64,000 nucleotides of DNA from positions 56,090,494-56,154,493 of the forward strand of contig NC_053045.1 of the NCBI RefSeq assembly GCF_003473485.1, written 5' to 3'. Both the position numbers and the translations under genes were made by a program. The notes beneath the pieces were generated by a model. That model made no database searches. It was not told where the DNA came from and saw nothing but the letters and a program-made list of their open reading frames with translations. Below, piece by piece: positions 45,000 to 55,760 of the stretch (the stretch's first letter is position 1; every line of letters starts with the position of its first letter). The stretch comes from Medicago truncatula. Its lineage: Eukaryota; Streptophyta; Magnoliopsida; Fabales; Fabaceae.

Positions 45000-45712
45000 C
45001 TATTTTCTATGATGACTTCTCATACCTTTATGGCCAAAAAAATTTGCATTGATTTTGTAAACAAAAGTCATTGAGTTCGAGTAACTATGAGTAGTAGTTT
45101 TTTTTTATTTCAAATAGTAATTAATTTTATTTAAAACAAGATTTTGATTTTTTTTTTTCAGATGATTTTGATTCAAAAGTTTTTATTCAGATGAGTAGTA
45201 GTTTTTTTCAGATGATTTTTATATTTTTATTCAAAAGTCATTGATTTTGATTTATTTCAAATAGTTTTTATGATGCTCCAAGTTACAGCAAATTGGAAGA
45301 AATATCGTTCACCGGAAACAAAGTTTTGGATGGTAGCATATGCTGAATGTCTACACGAGTGGCAGTGCCTTCTAGTTGTAGCGCAACACATCGCTAGCTT
45401 GATTCAACCATGAGCATTTTTTTGTTTGATTTTATGTTTTGAAACTGTGTTATTGATGTGATATGTTTTTAATAAATGTTATTTGATATCATGTCTTCAT
45501 TAGACGTTATTGATGTTATGTTTTCAATTTAATATTTGCAATCATAAACTAAAAGTCGATAATACATCATATTCTATAAACTCCTGAAAAAAAAATCATA
45601 TTCTATAAACTAAAAGTTGATAATATAACATAAAAAATAAATCTGATGTCGATACTACAACATATAAAACAAATCAATGTCGATAATACAACATATAAAA
45701 TAATAAAGATAA
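45000..45712. other. Gene-free flank with a short open frame
   Basis: T-rich sequence with repeated AGATGATTTTGATT words (45120-45270). Positions 45281-45412 read as an open frame without ATG (containing NWKKYRSPETKFWMVAYAEC, ending in TGA). Its amino-acid composition looks protein-like, but I recognise no family. Confidence 0.35.
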
Positions 45713-47233
45713 CTAATATAAAGGTCCACCACGAGCCAAATTTAATGCGTGGTACAAATGCCTATGCATAGGTTTCTCTGGCGTAGCCCCAATCTCGTCT
45801 AAGTAACCTTGTAGTTCGGAAGCAATCAAAGCCAGTCTCGGATCAGAAGGCCGTGCATCATTAGGGACGCTATACACCGGAAGAGGGACTGGTCTATGCG
45901 GCTCCTCACCAGAGCATATCAAACGAGGATGCGATACATTGTAGTACCACTCCATGTATGTCTCTGTGACCTCAAATGTATATGTCACCGGAAGTGCTCC
46001 TTCAATGACCCGATGCACACTTGAATGGTAATCAATCCACTCAACATCGACATCAAAGGTACGAGGATCTGGAGGAGGTGGTGGTATATATTGCATGTAT
46101 CCAAATTGTCGGAGGCACCTCTGAGGCAAGTAAAGTACTAAAGTGTTGCACCAACGAAGACAACCATTGTATAGACATATATCATCAAATGGAATTATCT
46201 GGCGGTGACTTTCAAATGGGCGCCATATGACACTTGCAGGTGTCAGATCATCTATCAACCTTCGTATTTGATCAACCTTAAGAGTCCCTTGTTTATACTT
46301 CCATCGCATAGCTCGAGCGGCGCCTTTTTCTGGCTTATCACAACAAATTCGACTCTCTGCTCGATTACCAAGACTCGGAAAATATTCATGAATCCAACAC
46401 TGTTACATAATAAGAAAAAGATGAAATAAAAATTAATAAAGAATATAATAATAAAAAAGAAACAAAGAAAACAAATTATTATAAAAGCACGTATCATTCT
46501 TTCATCTCTAGTGATATTTAACAAATAAATTATCTCTAACATTATTATAAAAATACCTGTAAAAGTGTCACATATCCTCCAAGTTGCTTGCAAGTAAACA
46601 TAGAGGCATCTCCCAAGTGCTCATACAATGTAACCAAAGCAGCTGCACCCCAACAATATTTACCACAATTTGACAAGTTTCTAAACAGCGGTAGATATTT
46701 TGCCTCTACGAGAGTAAAACTCTTGTCTGTAAAAATAGTACACCCAACTAGGAGGAGCATGTACGCCCTAGCAGCGCAGTCAAGCATCCCAGTTTGATGA
46801 TGCATATCGAACAACCTGTACAACCACTCCTGCCTATAATAGCCACCCCTGTTCCTCGCCGTCTCCGCCCTAGCTTCATCATAAGTTACCCCAACAACTC
46901 CTCAGCAAGTGCAGCTGCTCCTTCTTCCGTTACACTTGGAGGTTGATCGTAGAAATCACCCTTAATCGGAATGTGAAGTAGGCAAGCCACATCATACAGT
47001 GTAATAGTCATTTCACCAAATGGCATATGAAATGACGACGTCTCAGGATGCCATCTCTCCACAAACGCCGATAAAAGATTGGCGTCAACCATTTTCATAC
47101 TAGTCATTTGAAGTGCGCTAAGTCCAGAACCTTCCAGCCATCCCTCTATTAAAGGGGGAAGTTGTGGAGGAACCCAACCCTCCAACTTTTTCCCATGTGA
47201 TGCTACCTTTAACTCCTTTTTGACACCGCGCTC

Positions 47234-48594
47234 CTGAATAAATTTAAAATAAATAATCAAAATAATAAAACATTATTAAATTACTAAATAAAACAATCAA
47301 AACGATTAAAACTAATAAATCATTAACACCAAAAAATGAAAATAATTAATAAAAAATACAATTTATATGACACATTAACATCATTAAGTGTACTAGTAAA
47401 TACAATATTTAAATTAATAACCAAATGAGTTATTTTCTGAATAAAAAAAATTATTTTCTATCATTTACAATTATAATAACTAAATTCGTTAAAATAAAAG
47501 TTAATTTTTCAAAAAAATTCCTACTCACAATAAGGATGGAAGTAGGCCAAACCGTCAAAGAGACCTATAACATAAATTGTTTAATGTCTAGTTTGACTCC
47601 ACTCATTTAACAATAAGATCAAATTTAGGCTTTTAAAAAAGCTTATTTATTTAAATAGGTTGGACTTGAGTTTTTTAAAAGGTCTATTGAACATTTTTTT
47701 TTAAATACAAAAAGGCTATTGATAAATCAAGTGAGACCTATTTAGCATAGTGGTAGTAAATTGGCATACCACTTTATTGAAAAAAATAAGGGAAATGTTA
47801 ACTAATGCTTAAGCATTGATTAACATTTCCCTTATTTATATAGGTTAAATTTGAGCTTTTTAAAAAGTCTATTAAACATACCTCTTGATCATTAGCTAAT
47901 TTAATTTTAAGCCTATTAACCTATTTTATTATATGTATAGGTCAGACTTGAGCCTTAAAATTTTATAGCAGGCCACTCCTGTTTAAGTTAAAGCAGTGTG
48001 GTTCAACCTACTTTCCTCTCTACTCACAACAGTGAATATTGATTATTTTTTGAGATAAAATATAATTTTTTTAGCATGATTCTTATAAACAATGAAGTTA
48101 TGTTTTTTCTTATGAAATCTTGAGATAAAATGTAAAAACTTTAATATGATTCATATAAATAATGAAATTATATTTTTTCTTCTGAAATTATATTTTCTAA
48201 AATATAAAAATCAACAAATAGTTTTTTATTTCATAAAAATAATCATTAATTTATTAAGTTGATATACTAATACACTTCAATTTACGAGTGTACCGTAGAA
48301 ACTTCATATGATACACTAAAAAATTCAACAATTTAAACCAATAGATCATTGTTATATAAATAAATCAGTCAACTAATTAAAACTAGTAGGCTTAAATGCT
48401 CAATTGGTCTCTTAACTTGATTTAAAATATCGGTTTGGTCCCAAAAGTAATAAAATATCTGTTTAGATCCCTTAATTTTATTTAAAGTATCGATTTGATC
48501 ATTTCTATTAATTTAATTCAAAAAATGTTAAGTTTAAGGACCAAACTAATACTAATTAAATAAGTTATGTGATCAAAATCTAATGTTTACATAC
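47234..48594 (-). other. Large intron of the PMD gene with a palindrome and TE remnant
   Basis: The donor CAG/GTATGT is at 48594 and the acceptor is at 47234. It contains the near-perfect palindrome at 47784-47837. At 48385-48545 a stretch with the words GGCTTAAATG, TTGGTCC and GGACCAAAC suggests one end of a common legume inverted-repeat element. Confidence 0.5.
47784..47837. repeat. 54-bp near-perfect palindrome
   Basis: AAATAAGGGAAATGTTAACT and the following bases are mirrored in inverse complement with no loop and two mismatches, centred at 47810/47811. Confidence 0.85.
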
Positions 48595-48845
48595 CTGACC
48601 ATACCACAACCTACGCGCAACATGACCCTCGTATCGCGTGAGAAGAGATAGATCATAAGGTCCTCCACGATACCCACGTACGGGCTGCTCCATCTCCTGA
48701 TGCATGAGCTGCTCCACTGCCTGATGTGCAAGCTGCTCCAAATTTTGATGATTGGGTTGCTCCTCTGCATGTATAGGTGGTTGATCACACTGCTGATCAT
48801 GAACCTCTTCCTCGTCTAGTCGTGGTTCGTTGCAATGTGCCACTG

Positions 48846-49441
48846 AAAAAATGGAAAAGAATTAGTGCAACAGAAAAACAGTAGCAAATTGAAAATAAGT
48901 TATTTACAAAAAAAACTAACTAAAAAAACACTTGTTTAAAAAAAAATCAAAACGGAAAAGTGGTGCCTTTTATTAACCGGAAAAGGTGGTAATAGTGTTC
49001 CGAAAAACAAGTATTCACCGGAGAAAGATCTATGAGTTTTCCGTAAACAAACTCTTCATAGATACGTAGATATCAATTTTCCAGAATCCAGATTACAAAT
49101 CGGAACCGGAAACAATTGCTTGCGTTTTCCGAAAATGTTTGATTGTGTTTTCCGGGTGAGATTTGAATACTGAAAAACTCAAAAGTAATTTTTCAATGTG
49201 TTTAAGCAAACTTACTTCTCTGCTGCAAACCAGAAACTTTCAAAAGAATTTGAGAGCAACAAAACTTGCGTTTACATACATACTATGGCAAAATGTATGG
49301 GCCCAACAAAACTTGGTTTGATAGCTTTTCTGTAACTATCTACACCCCCTCTAATTACTAATATCGAAATCCAAACAACAGTGAATCGTAGGGTTATAAG
49401 CAAAAGGGGATCCATTCTCTGGCGTTCTGTTAAGTCACAAA
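48846..49441. promoter_or_regulatory. Intergenic region between divergent PMD and CDC26-TTM3 genes
   Basis: About 600 bp separates the minus-strand PMD exon from the plus-strand CDC26 start. It must contain the CDC26-TTM3 promoter and perhaps the missing first PMD exon. Repeated TTTTCCG/CCGGAAA words occur at 48975-49160. No clear TATA box was found. Confidence 0.4.
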
Positions 49442-49642
49442 ATGCTGAGAAGAAAACCAACGAAAATCGAAGTGAAAATTGAAGACAAAGAAGAACTTGA
49501 GGAAGCTCGCCGTCGCAACACTGCCAACGCCACCACGAACACAACAACCACCACCACAACTGGCGCCGCTTCTCTCCTCCGTCAATTCGATCGCGCCGAA
49601 GATTCTTCTTCCAAAGCGAATCGCATTGGTCTCTCCTCCTAA
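49442..49642 (+). CDS. CDC26: CDC26, anaphase-promoting complex subunit (upstream cistron)
   Basis: A 66-residue ORF begins MLRRKPTKIEVKIEDKEELE, the hallmark N-terminus of CDC26, which stabilises the TPR subunit APC6/CDC16 in the anaphase-promoting complex. After an Ala/Asn/Thr-rich linker it ends AASLLRQFDR...RIGLSS. In plants CDC26 is known to be encoded on one bicistronic transcript with TTM3. Here its stop (49640-49642) lies 40 nt before the TTM3 ATG, and no intron or promoter separates them. The gene is short and intronless, as expected. Confidence 0.88.
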   Translation: MLRRKPTKIEVKIEDKEELEEARRRNTANATTNTTTTTTTGAASLLRQFDRAEDSSSKANRIGLSS

Positions 49643-49682
49643 ACTCTTCTCAACACGCTCCTTTTCTCTTTCCCCTTCCGAT

Positions 49683-50288
49683 ATGGAGGTTGAAGTCAAG
49701 CTTCGTCTCCCAAACGCAGATTCTTATCACCGTGTCACTACTTTGCTTTCTCCCTTCCACGTTATCACTCATCGTCAACATAATCTCTTCTTCGACGGCG
49801 CTGGATCGGAACTCTCTTCTCGTCGCGCTATTCTTCGGCTACGATTCTACGGTGACGATGAACGGTGTGTTGTTTCGTTGAAAGCAAAGGCGGTTCTGGT
49901 TGATGGTGTGAGTCGTGTTGAAGAAGATGAGGAGGATTTGGATCCGAAGATTGGTCGAGATTGTGTTGATGAACCGGGGAAATTGGGGTTGGTGGAGTCG
50001 AGGATTATGGGGAGGGTGAAGGAGGAATTTGGGGTGGTGGGTGAAAATGGGTTTGTGGGTTTGGGAGGTTTTAAGAATGTGAGGAATGTTTATGATTGGA
50101 AAGGTTTGAAATTGGAAGTGGATGAGACTCATTTTGATTTTGGAACTTTGTTTGAGATTGAATGTGAAAGTTCTGATCCTGAAGAAGCCAAACGCATTCT
50201 TGAGGAGTTCTTGAAGGAGAATGGAATTGATTATTCATACTCTGTTGCTTCTAAATTTGCAATTTTTCGAGCTGGGAAATTGCCATAG
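49683..50288 (+). CDS. TTM3: TTM3, CYTH-domain triphosphate tunnel metalloenzyme (downstream cistron)
   Basis: A 201-residue CYTH-domain protein starting MEVEVKLRL, which contains the signature ExExK metal/phosphate-binding motif at the extreme N-terminus. Further landmarks are HNLFFDG, LRLRFYGDDERCVVSLKAK, WKGLKLEVDE and FGTLFEIECES (the acidic tunnel residues), ending YSVASKFAIFRAGKLP. Plant TTM3 hydrolyses inorganic triphosphate, and root roles have been reported. I chose the ATG at 49683 because the paralogue at 54467 starts at the same residue and ExExK is normally N-terminal. An in-frame ATG at 49479 would add 68 residues resembling a transit peptide but would overlap CDC26 in another frame. 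No intron is present. Confidence 0.92.
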   Translation: MEVEVKLRLPNADSYHRVTTLLSPFHVITHRQHNLFFDGAGSELSSRRAILRLRFYGDDERCVVSLKAKAVLVDGVSRVEEDEEDLDPKIGRDCVDEPGKLGLVESRIMGRVKEEFGVVGENGFVGLGGFKNVRNVYDWKGLKLEVDETHFDFGTLFEIECESSDPEEAKRILEEFLKENGIDYSYSVASKFAIFRAGKLP

Positions 50289-51411
50289 TGAGTGGATTTT
50301 CTATTGTTTTTCAATTGAGTTGAAATGAACTAGTTTATAAGTTATGGTTTTTGTAGTTGATAATTTAAGAATGTAACATTTCATGTTTGTTGTATTGCAC
50401 TTATCATTCAGCTGGTTTTGAAAGTTACTATGATGTTTTTAGTTTATGATTACACATGCTTGATCTTTTATTTATATTGCTCATTGTCATTTTGATTGAT
50501 CTTTTAAGGGTTAGTATATCTCAAGTACCAGCTGATTATCCTGTGAATAAATTGTTGTTATCAACCGTGGATTTAAAAAAACAGCGGTTTGTTCATGTTC
50601 CGCTATACTACTGTTCTATAACTACGATGTACTAGATGGTGTATTGCAGAACAGTAGTGGTTTGTTTAAATCCTACTAAACTGTAGCGTTATAGAGCTGC
50701 TCTTTCACAGCACTGCTTGTCATTGCACAATCTAAGTTGGTGTGCAAATCTTAGGTGGTGATATTAATAGCCATTGTAGCATATACTTGTAGATAAATAG
50801 TTTAGTTTTGTTGTTAAGCTCGCGACCTTTGATAAACTACTCTTTGCTCTACACAGTTTATGTTGTTTAAGGTTTGAAGGTGGTACACAATTTGAGATGA
50901 ATCACTTGTTAGTGTTGATTAAGAATAACAATTTGTCTCAAGTTTCTCAACCGTTTCACTTATGATTAGTTAGTTTCTCAAGTCTCAATTTCTCAAGTAT
51001 ATCTCAGGCTCTTAGCTGTAGAGTGTTTGAACTTGATCATCGCCAAACCTAATGCGATTATGTTTTGATTTTGATGATGGGATTGCATGAGAGTTGAGAA
51101 TTGATAAGAGGCTCATCAGTTTATTTTCAATTTATCTTGTGTTACTTGGTCTAATGACACTGTAACTGAACATATAAGTAGAGATATCTAAATATGATTG
51201 TGTAAAAGAAGAGAACTGTGTTCAGCATGGAAAGAAAAATGATATGCATTATGCGCTCCATTCAAATGTCTATGTCACTAGTTCTAGTTGAGGTTAGAAA
51301 AGGAAGATTAATAACAATCAGAAGCCACAGGCCAGTATGAAATTGAACCAGGATTATTTAATGGTTTTTCCTAAATATTTTTGAATTTTTGTTAGCTATT
51401 CCCTTACCATT
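50289..51411. repeat. TTM3 3' flank, shared by both tandem copies
   Basis: Positions 50289 to about 51250 match 55076-55760 (for example GTTTATAAGTTATG, the CAGCTGATTATCCTGTGAAT region, and GAAAGAAAAATGAT). The tandem duplication therefore carried about 1 kb of 3' flank. No gene is visible. CACTGTAGCG/GTTTGTTCAA words at 50580-50720 look like a common legume repeat also present near 35400-35510. Confidence 0.65.
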
Positions 51412-51467
51412 TTAATACAAAGTGATTACCAAACATTTTAATATGTTTGGTAATCACTTTGTATTAA
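51412..51467. repeat. Perfect 25-bp inverted repeat with a 6-nt loop
   Basis: TTAATACAAAGTGATTACCA and five more bases pair exactly with the arm at 51443-51467, with loop TTTAAT. It lies in the TTM3 3' flank. It is probably a tiny MITE or a recent foldback. The perfect stem and very short loop do not look like a miRNA. Confidence 0.9.
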
Positions 51468-52559
51468 TCCACTTATGCATGTTTCCACCGTCCTGTGAGC
51501 TTCATCCTTCTGTATTTTTGCATTTTGCATGTTTCTTTTATTCAGAATCCTCTTTCAGCCTTCCAACATTTTTCTTAAATCTTGGTGTATATATTTAAGA
51601 ACTTTTTAAGTCAAGTTAGAACCTTCTCCCTGAACATTTTTCACTATCAAGTGTGTCCTTTTCGATTATCCTAGCCCCTAAATTTTATTGAAAAGATTTT
51701 TCCTTATTTTTCATGCTTCATGTGCAGCATAATTTTAGTTTGATACAGAAAGAAAATGTTTTTTTTTTTTTTTCCTTCAATGAATCTTGGTTTACTGTGT
51801 CATAATAATCTTGGTATACCTCGTTTAAATTCAGTTACAAGCTCACCCCAGCATATGATATATATATTTTTTTAACTTACACTTGTAATTGAAACATACT
51901 GTGACATGTTGATCTGCTTGATCCGTAGGTTATTGTTTATTAACATGCCAGCTGCTTCGCAATGCCTACAGAGAACCGTTTATATTTCCTTTCTCTATTT
52001 CCTAATAAAAACCATTGATATTTTTCATGGTACTGGGAAAAACCATTTATGTATGTGTATGTCCGAAATGGGGATTACATACTTTGAGTTGTGTTGGATA
52101 TGGATGCTACATTAGGAGTTTTTGGAAAAGACGCTTAGAAAACTAAAAACCATTTTAATACAAAAATTGTTAAGTGATTCATAAAATCCTCCGTGCTTTA
52201 ATTCCTCCAAACATTGGGGTGAATCACCGAGATTTTTTTTTCTCTCTTATATAGTTCTAAACAAAAACCATGTCTCTTATAGTTCTAAACAAAAGTCATG
52301 TCTCGATTTCAAGTTTTCCACGTTACATATTACATACCTTAATATGAAGGATGTCCCATTAGTAAAGAGATCTTAATATCAACTTGTCCCTAATTTTTGA
52401 GAGGGGCTTGTATGGTATGAGAGAATGTGTGTGTATGCCAAATTGATATCGAGAGTAAGAAAAGGAACTATTGTTTATTTCTGGAGAGATCATTGACTCC
52501 AAAATTGTGGAAGGTTGAAGAAATGTGCTCTAGGTGAAATACCCTTGGTCGAATATGTG
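51468..52559. other. TTM3 3' flank continued, no gene
   Basis: Positions 51700-51900 match 58446-58600, the continuation of the duplicated flank on the far side of the LINE. Positions 52140-52400 contain ATGTCTC-TATAGTTCTAAACAAAA repeated once. No gene is recognised. Confidence 0.55.
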
Positions 52560-53650
52560 ACTTACTTAATAACTGTCTTAAACACGAGGGGTTGAGATCT
52601 AAATAGGATAATGACCCTTCTTCCTAACCACATTATTGAAAATGTAGACATGCATATCTCCTCATACTAACAAAGATAATTGTAATATTGTTTGGAATAA
52701 AACTACTAATGAGATTTTTGCTTCTGCTTCAGCTTATGAATACAAAGTACAAACCACTCTTTCTCAACCAGATCCTTTGTTCAAAATAATTTGGCGCAGG
52801 AAAGGTTATAAATAAGAGGATTAGGCTTATGTTCTGGAAGATTGGTGGAAGAATATTGATGACAAATTATGCCAGAAAGAAGTGTGGCATGACCTGATGA
52901 GATTCATCCCATCTGCAAGTAATCTGCTTAAAATGATCTCAATGTGTTTAGGGGCTGCAGGAATGTAAAAGTTGTTTGGTTGCATTTCAATATATCTACA
53001 ACACGAAAAAAATTTCCACTTAAATGATAGCAAAGGTTGGCTGGCTCAAAACCTGTTGAACATTGAGCTTGATATGTTTTATGGTCCTTGGGCGGAGCTG
53101 TTTGTGGCCATTCTAAATTGAGAAATTGGTCGGTGAGATTTAGGCTACAAAAAAGGAGTATGAACCGGTCATCACTGTGTCTTATTCAGATTCAGGTACA
53201 AGTAGAGCAAGAACATATTGTGTGGAAGCTCCTTGTCTAGATTGATTAGAATTAGTTGCAATGCAACAATTTCCCAAGAGTAGACATGAATGAAGCCCCT
53301 TGTCAATTCTATTCTAAAAGTTAAGCTTTGGGCTGCTCTCCGGAGTTTGATGATAGCAAAGGAGAAATATTTTGACTGAAAGAAAGAAAGAAAAAAAAAG
53401 GAGAAATGCTTAAACTCATTGATGATAGAACCAAACTCTTTGTTAGCTGTTAATGCAAGTGTTAACACTGACACACTCATGCCCGTAACGACTAGTTAGC
53501 AAAATTGATGCATTTATGTTGGATTTTGATCATGTCCAAATTAATAATGTAGTATTGAGAGAAACCAATCAAGTTGCGGATACAGAACCAATAATGTTTG
53601 GGTTCTCCTTGAAAGTTCCCTGTGATAACTTTAATTTGACTCGTGTATTT
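52560..53650 (+). pseudogene. Degenerate LINE 3' fragment
   Basis: Plus-strand translation pieces recall plant L1-type LINEs: FASASAYEYKVQTTLSQPDP followed by LFKIIWR near 52715-52800 (zf-RVT region), and LDFDHVQINNVVLRETNQVA near 53523-53580 (RNase H end, LREANQVAD type). Many stops and frame changes are present, and it is not mobile. Confidence 0.5.
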
Positions 53651-54411
53651 AGCGTTAGAATTTATTCTAGTTAGTCATGGATCAATAAGTATAAATTAGC
53701 ACATTTACATATCAACAAATAGATCAGATCAAGAATGATGCATATGCCTTTAGGTTTCGTGAGAATTCGAGAGAGACGGGTGATGAAAGTATTGGAGGAG
53801 TGACTACTCAACCGCATCTAGGGTTTACAAAGTAGCTTTTCAATTTATAGACCGTATGTCAAACTTATGATGAGATAACATTTAAATGGTCAAACGGTCG
53901 AGGACAAAGACCTTTCGTTGAGCTAGACTAAATGGATCAACTCATCATGTTTTATTCGAAAACAATAACTCAATCACGCATATTCGTCAATTAATTATAT
54001 CTAATGTCCTCTTGGATAGGGAGTAAAAACCAAACTAGTGAGTCAATGAATCCAAAGATGCACTCTAAAATAATTAAATCAATTCGACATATCTGATATG
54101 TTGCGTTTAATATGATTGATTTTATCATCCAAAAATGTTAACGACAGGGTTTGTTACTCGCTTATCTTCCCTTCCCCTCTATTTATATTTCTTTCAACAT
54201 GAATATGAAAGAAGTGAGGCTACATTCTTTTAGAAAAATCCAAACCATGCTATTTTATTATTATTTATTTTCTTTTTCTCTAACTTAATAATATATTTTT
54301 CAATCATTGGTATATTATTTTAGACAGATGAACCATGTTGAGATTGTAACTTTCCCGCGGGGATTTTAATTACTTTCTTCCATTACCATTAGTTGACCAA
54401 ATATCCAAAGC

Positions 54412-54466
54412 TCGTGAGAACGCTACCGCCGCGGCTTCTCTCCTCCGTCAGTTTAATCGCACCGAA
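54412..54466 (+). pseudogene. CDC26: Residual CDC26 C-terminal codons fused to the second TTM3
   Basis: Immediately upstream of the TTM3 paralogue, AASLLRQFNRTE (54430-54466) matches CDC26 residues AASLLRQFDRAE and runs in the same frame into MEVEVK. The CDC26 ATG and conserved N-terminus are gone. The last 13 CDC26 codons plus the 40-nt spacer are deleted, so CDC26 cannot be made from this copy. Confidence 0.85.
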
Positions 54467-55075
54467 ATGGAAGTGGAAGTAAAGCTACGTCTCGCAAACG
54501 CCGAAGCTCATCGCCAAGTCACCGCTTTGCTCTCTCCCTTCCACGTCATCACCCATCATCAACACAACCACTTCTTCGACGGCGCCGCCTCTGAACTCTC
54601 TTCTCGTCGAGCCACACTTCGTTTCCGATTCTATAATGATGATGAACGGTGTGTCGTTTCACTTAAAGCAAAAGGGGTTCTAGTCAACGGCGTGCGTCGT
54701 GTAGAGGAAGACGAGGAAGATTTGGATCCGAAGATTGGTCGAGATTGCGTTGATGAACCGGGGAAGTTGTTGGGTTTTGTGGATTCCAGGATTATGGGGA
54801 GAGTGAAGGAGGAATTTGGGGTGGTTGGTAAAAATGGGTTTGTGGGTTTAGGGGATTTTAGGAATGTGAGGAATGTTTATGAATGGAAAGGTTTGAAATT
54901 GGAAGTAGATGAAACTGGTTTTGATTTTGGGACTTTGTTTGAGATTGAGTGTGAGAGTTCTGATCCTGAAGAAGCTAAACGGATTCTGGAGGAGTTTTTG
55001 AAGGAGAATGAAATTGATTATTCATACTCTGTTGCTTCTAAATTCTCAATTTTTCGATCTGGGAAATTGCCATAG
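54467..55075 (+). CDS. TTM3: TTM3 paralogue (tandem duplicate, monocistronic)
   Basis: A 202-residue CYTH-domain protein, very similar to the product of 49683-50288. It has MEVEVKLRL (ExExK) at the start, HNHFFDG, LRFRFYNDDERCVVSLKAK, WKGLKLEVDE, FGTLFEIECES and a YSVASKFSIFRSGKLP end. One extra residue (GKLLGF against GKLGL) is the only length difference. All motifs for triphosphate binding are retained, and the frame is open. Its upstream sequence is unrelated to the first copy, so it must use a new promoter or be poorly expressed. Two expressed paralogues would separate TTM3 dosage from CDC26. Confidence 0.88.
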   Translation: MEVEVKLRLANAEAHRQVTALLSPFHVITHHQHNHFFDGAASELSSRRATLRFRFYNDDERCVVSLKAKGVLVNGVRRVEEDEEDLDPKIGRDCVDEPGKLLGFVDSRIMGRVKEEFGVVGKNGFVGLGDFRNVRNVYEWKGLKLEVDETGFDFGTLFEIECESSDPEEAKRILEEFLKENEIDYSYSVASKFSIFRSGKLP

Positions 55076-55760
55076 TGTGTCAATTTTCTATCGTTTTTTG
55101 AGTTGAGTTGAATTAGTTTATAAGTTATGCTTTTGTTGTTGATAATAATATGAGTGTAAGATTTTCTGTTTGTTGTGTTGCAAGTTACTGTTAATCTCAT
55201 GTTCCTTCCTACTTATTTTGTTTACACATGTTTGATATTTTGTTTCTATTGTCCATTGTCATTTGATCGATCTTTGCAAAGTTGGTAACTTGGTATAGTT
55301 TCTCGAATACCAGCTGAATCATCCTCCTGTGAATGAATTGTTGTTATCAGTGTTTTCAATCACAGATGGCAAAAACCAGACGTTTGTTCAAATTTTGATT
55401 TTGACAATGCTTTGTACTCATGTTGCAAAACAATAGCAGTTTGTTCAAATTATGCTACACTATAGCGCCCTTCTTTGACAATACCGGCAAATCTTAGGTG
55501 AATGATATATTTTTTTTGAAGAAAATTCTCAGGTGAATGATATTAATAACCATTGTAAACATTGTTGCTGCAATGCATAATTTTAGACAAATAGTTTCAG
55601 AATGGAAAGAGACAAGCTCGTTGGTTATTTTTCATGTTATCTTGTGGTCTGATACTTATTCTAAGGACACCGTAAATGTCACATGTAAGTAGGGAGTTCT
55701 TAATCTGATAGTGTAGAAGAAGAGGATTGTATTTGGCATGGAGAGATAAATGATTTGCGC

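Larger units (their letters stand above)
45713..48842 (-). pseudogene. Plant mobile domain (PMD) gene with one frameshift
   Basis: This is a PMD/aminotransferase-like plant mobile domain protein, the domain shared by MAIN/MAIL and many transposon-derived genes. Exons are 48842-48595, 47233-46557 and 46399-45713. Landmarks are YDLSLLTRYEGHVARRLW, WLEGSGLSALQMTSMKMVD, SFHMPFGEMTITLYDVACLL, HIPIKGDFYD, LPLFRNLSNCGKYCWGAAAL and YMQYIPPPPPDPRTF. A single missing G near 46897 (TTGTTGGGGTAACT) creates an in-frame TAA, after which the protein continues in another frame. Otherwise about 538 codons are open. The first exon shown begins at an AG acceptor (48843-48844), not at an ATG, so an upstream exon is missing. 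The frameshift may be real or a sequencing slip. Some related proteins are annotated as PP7 long-form homologues. Confidence 0.75.
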
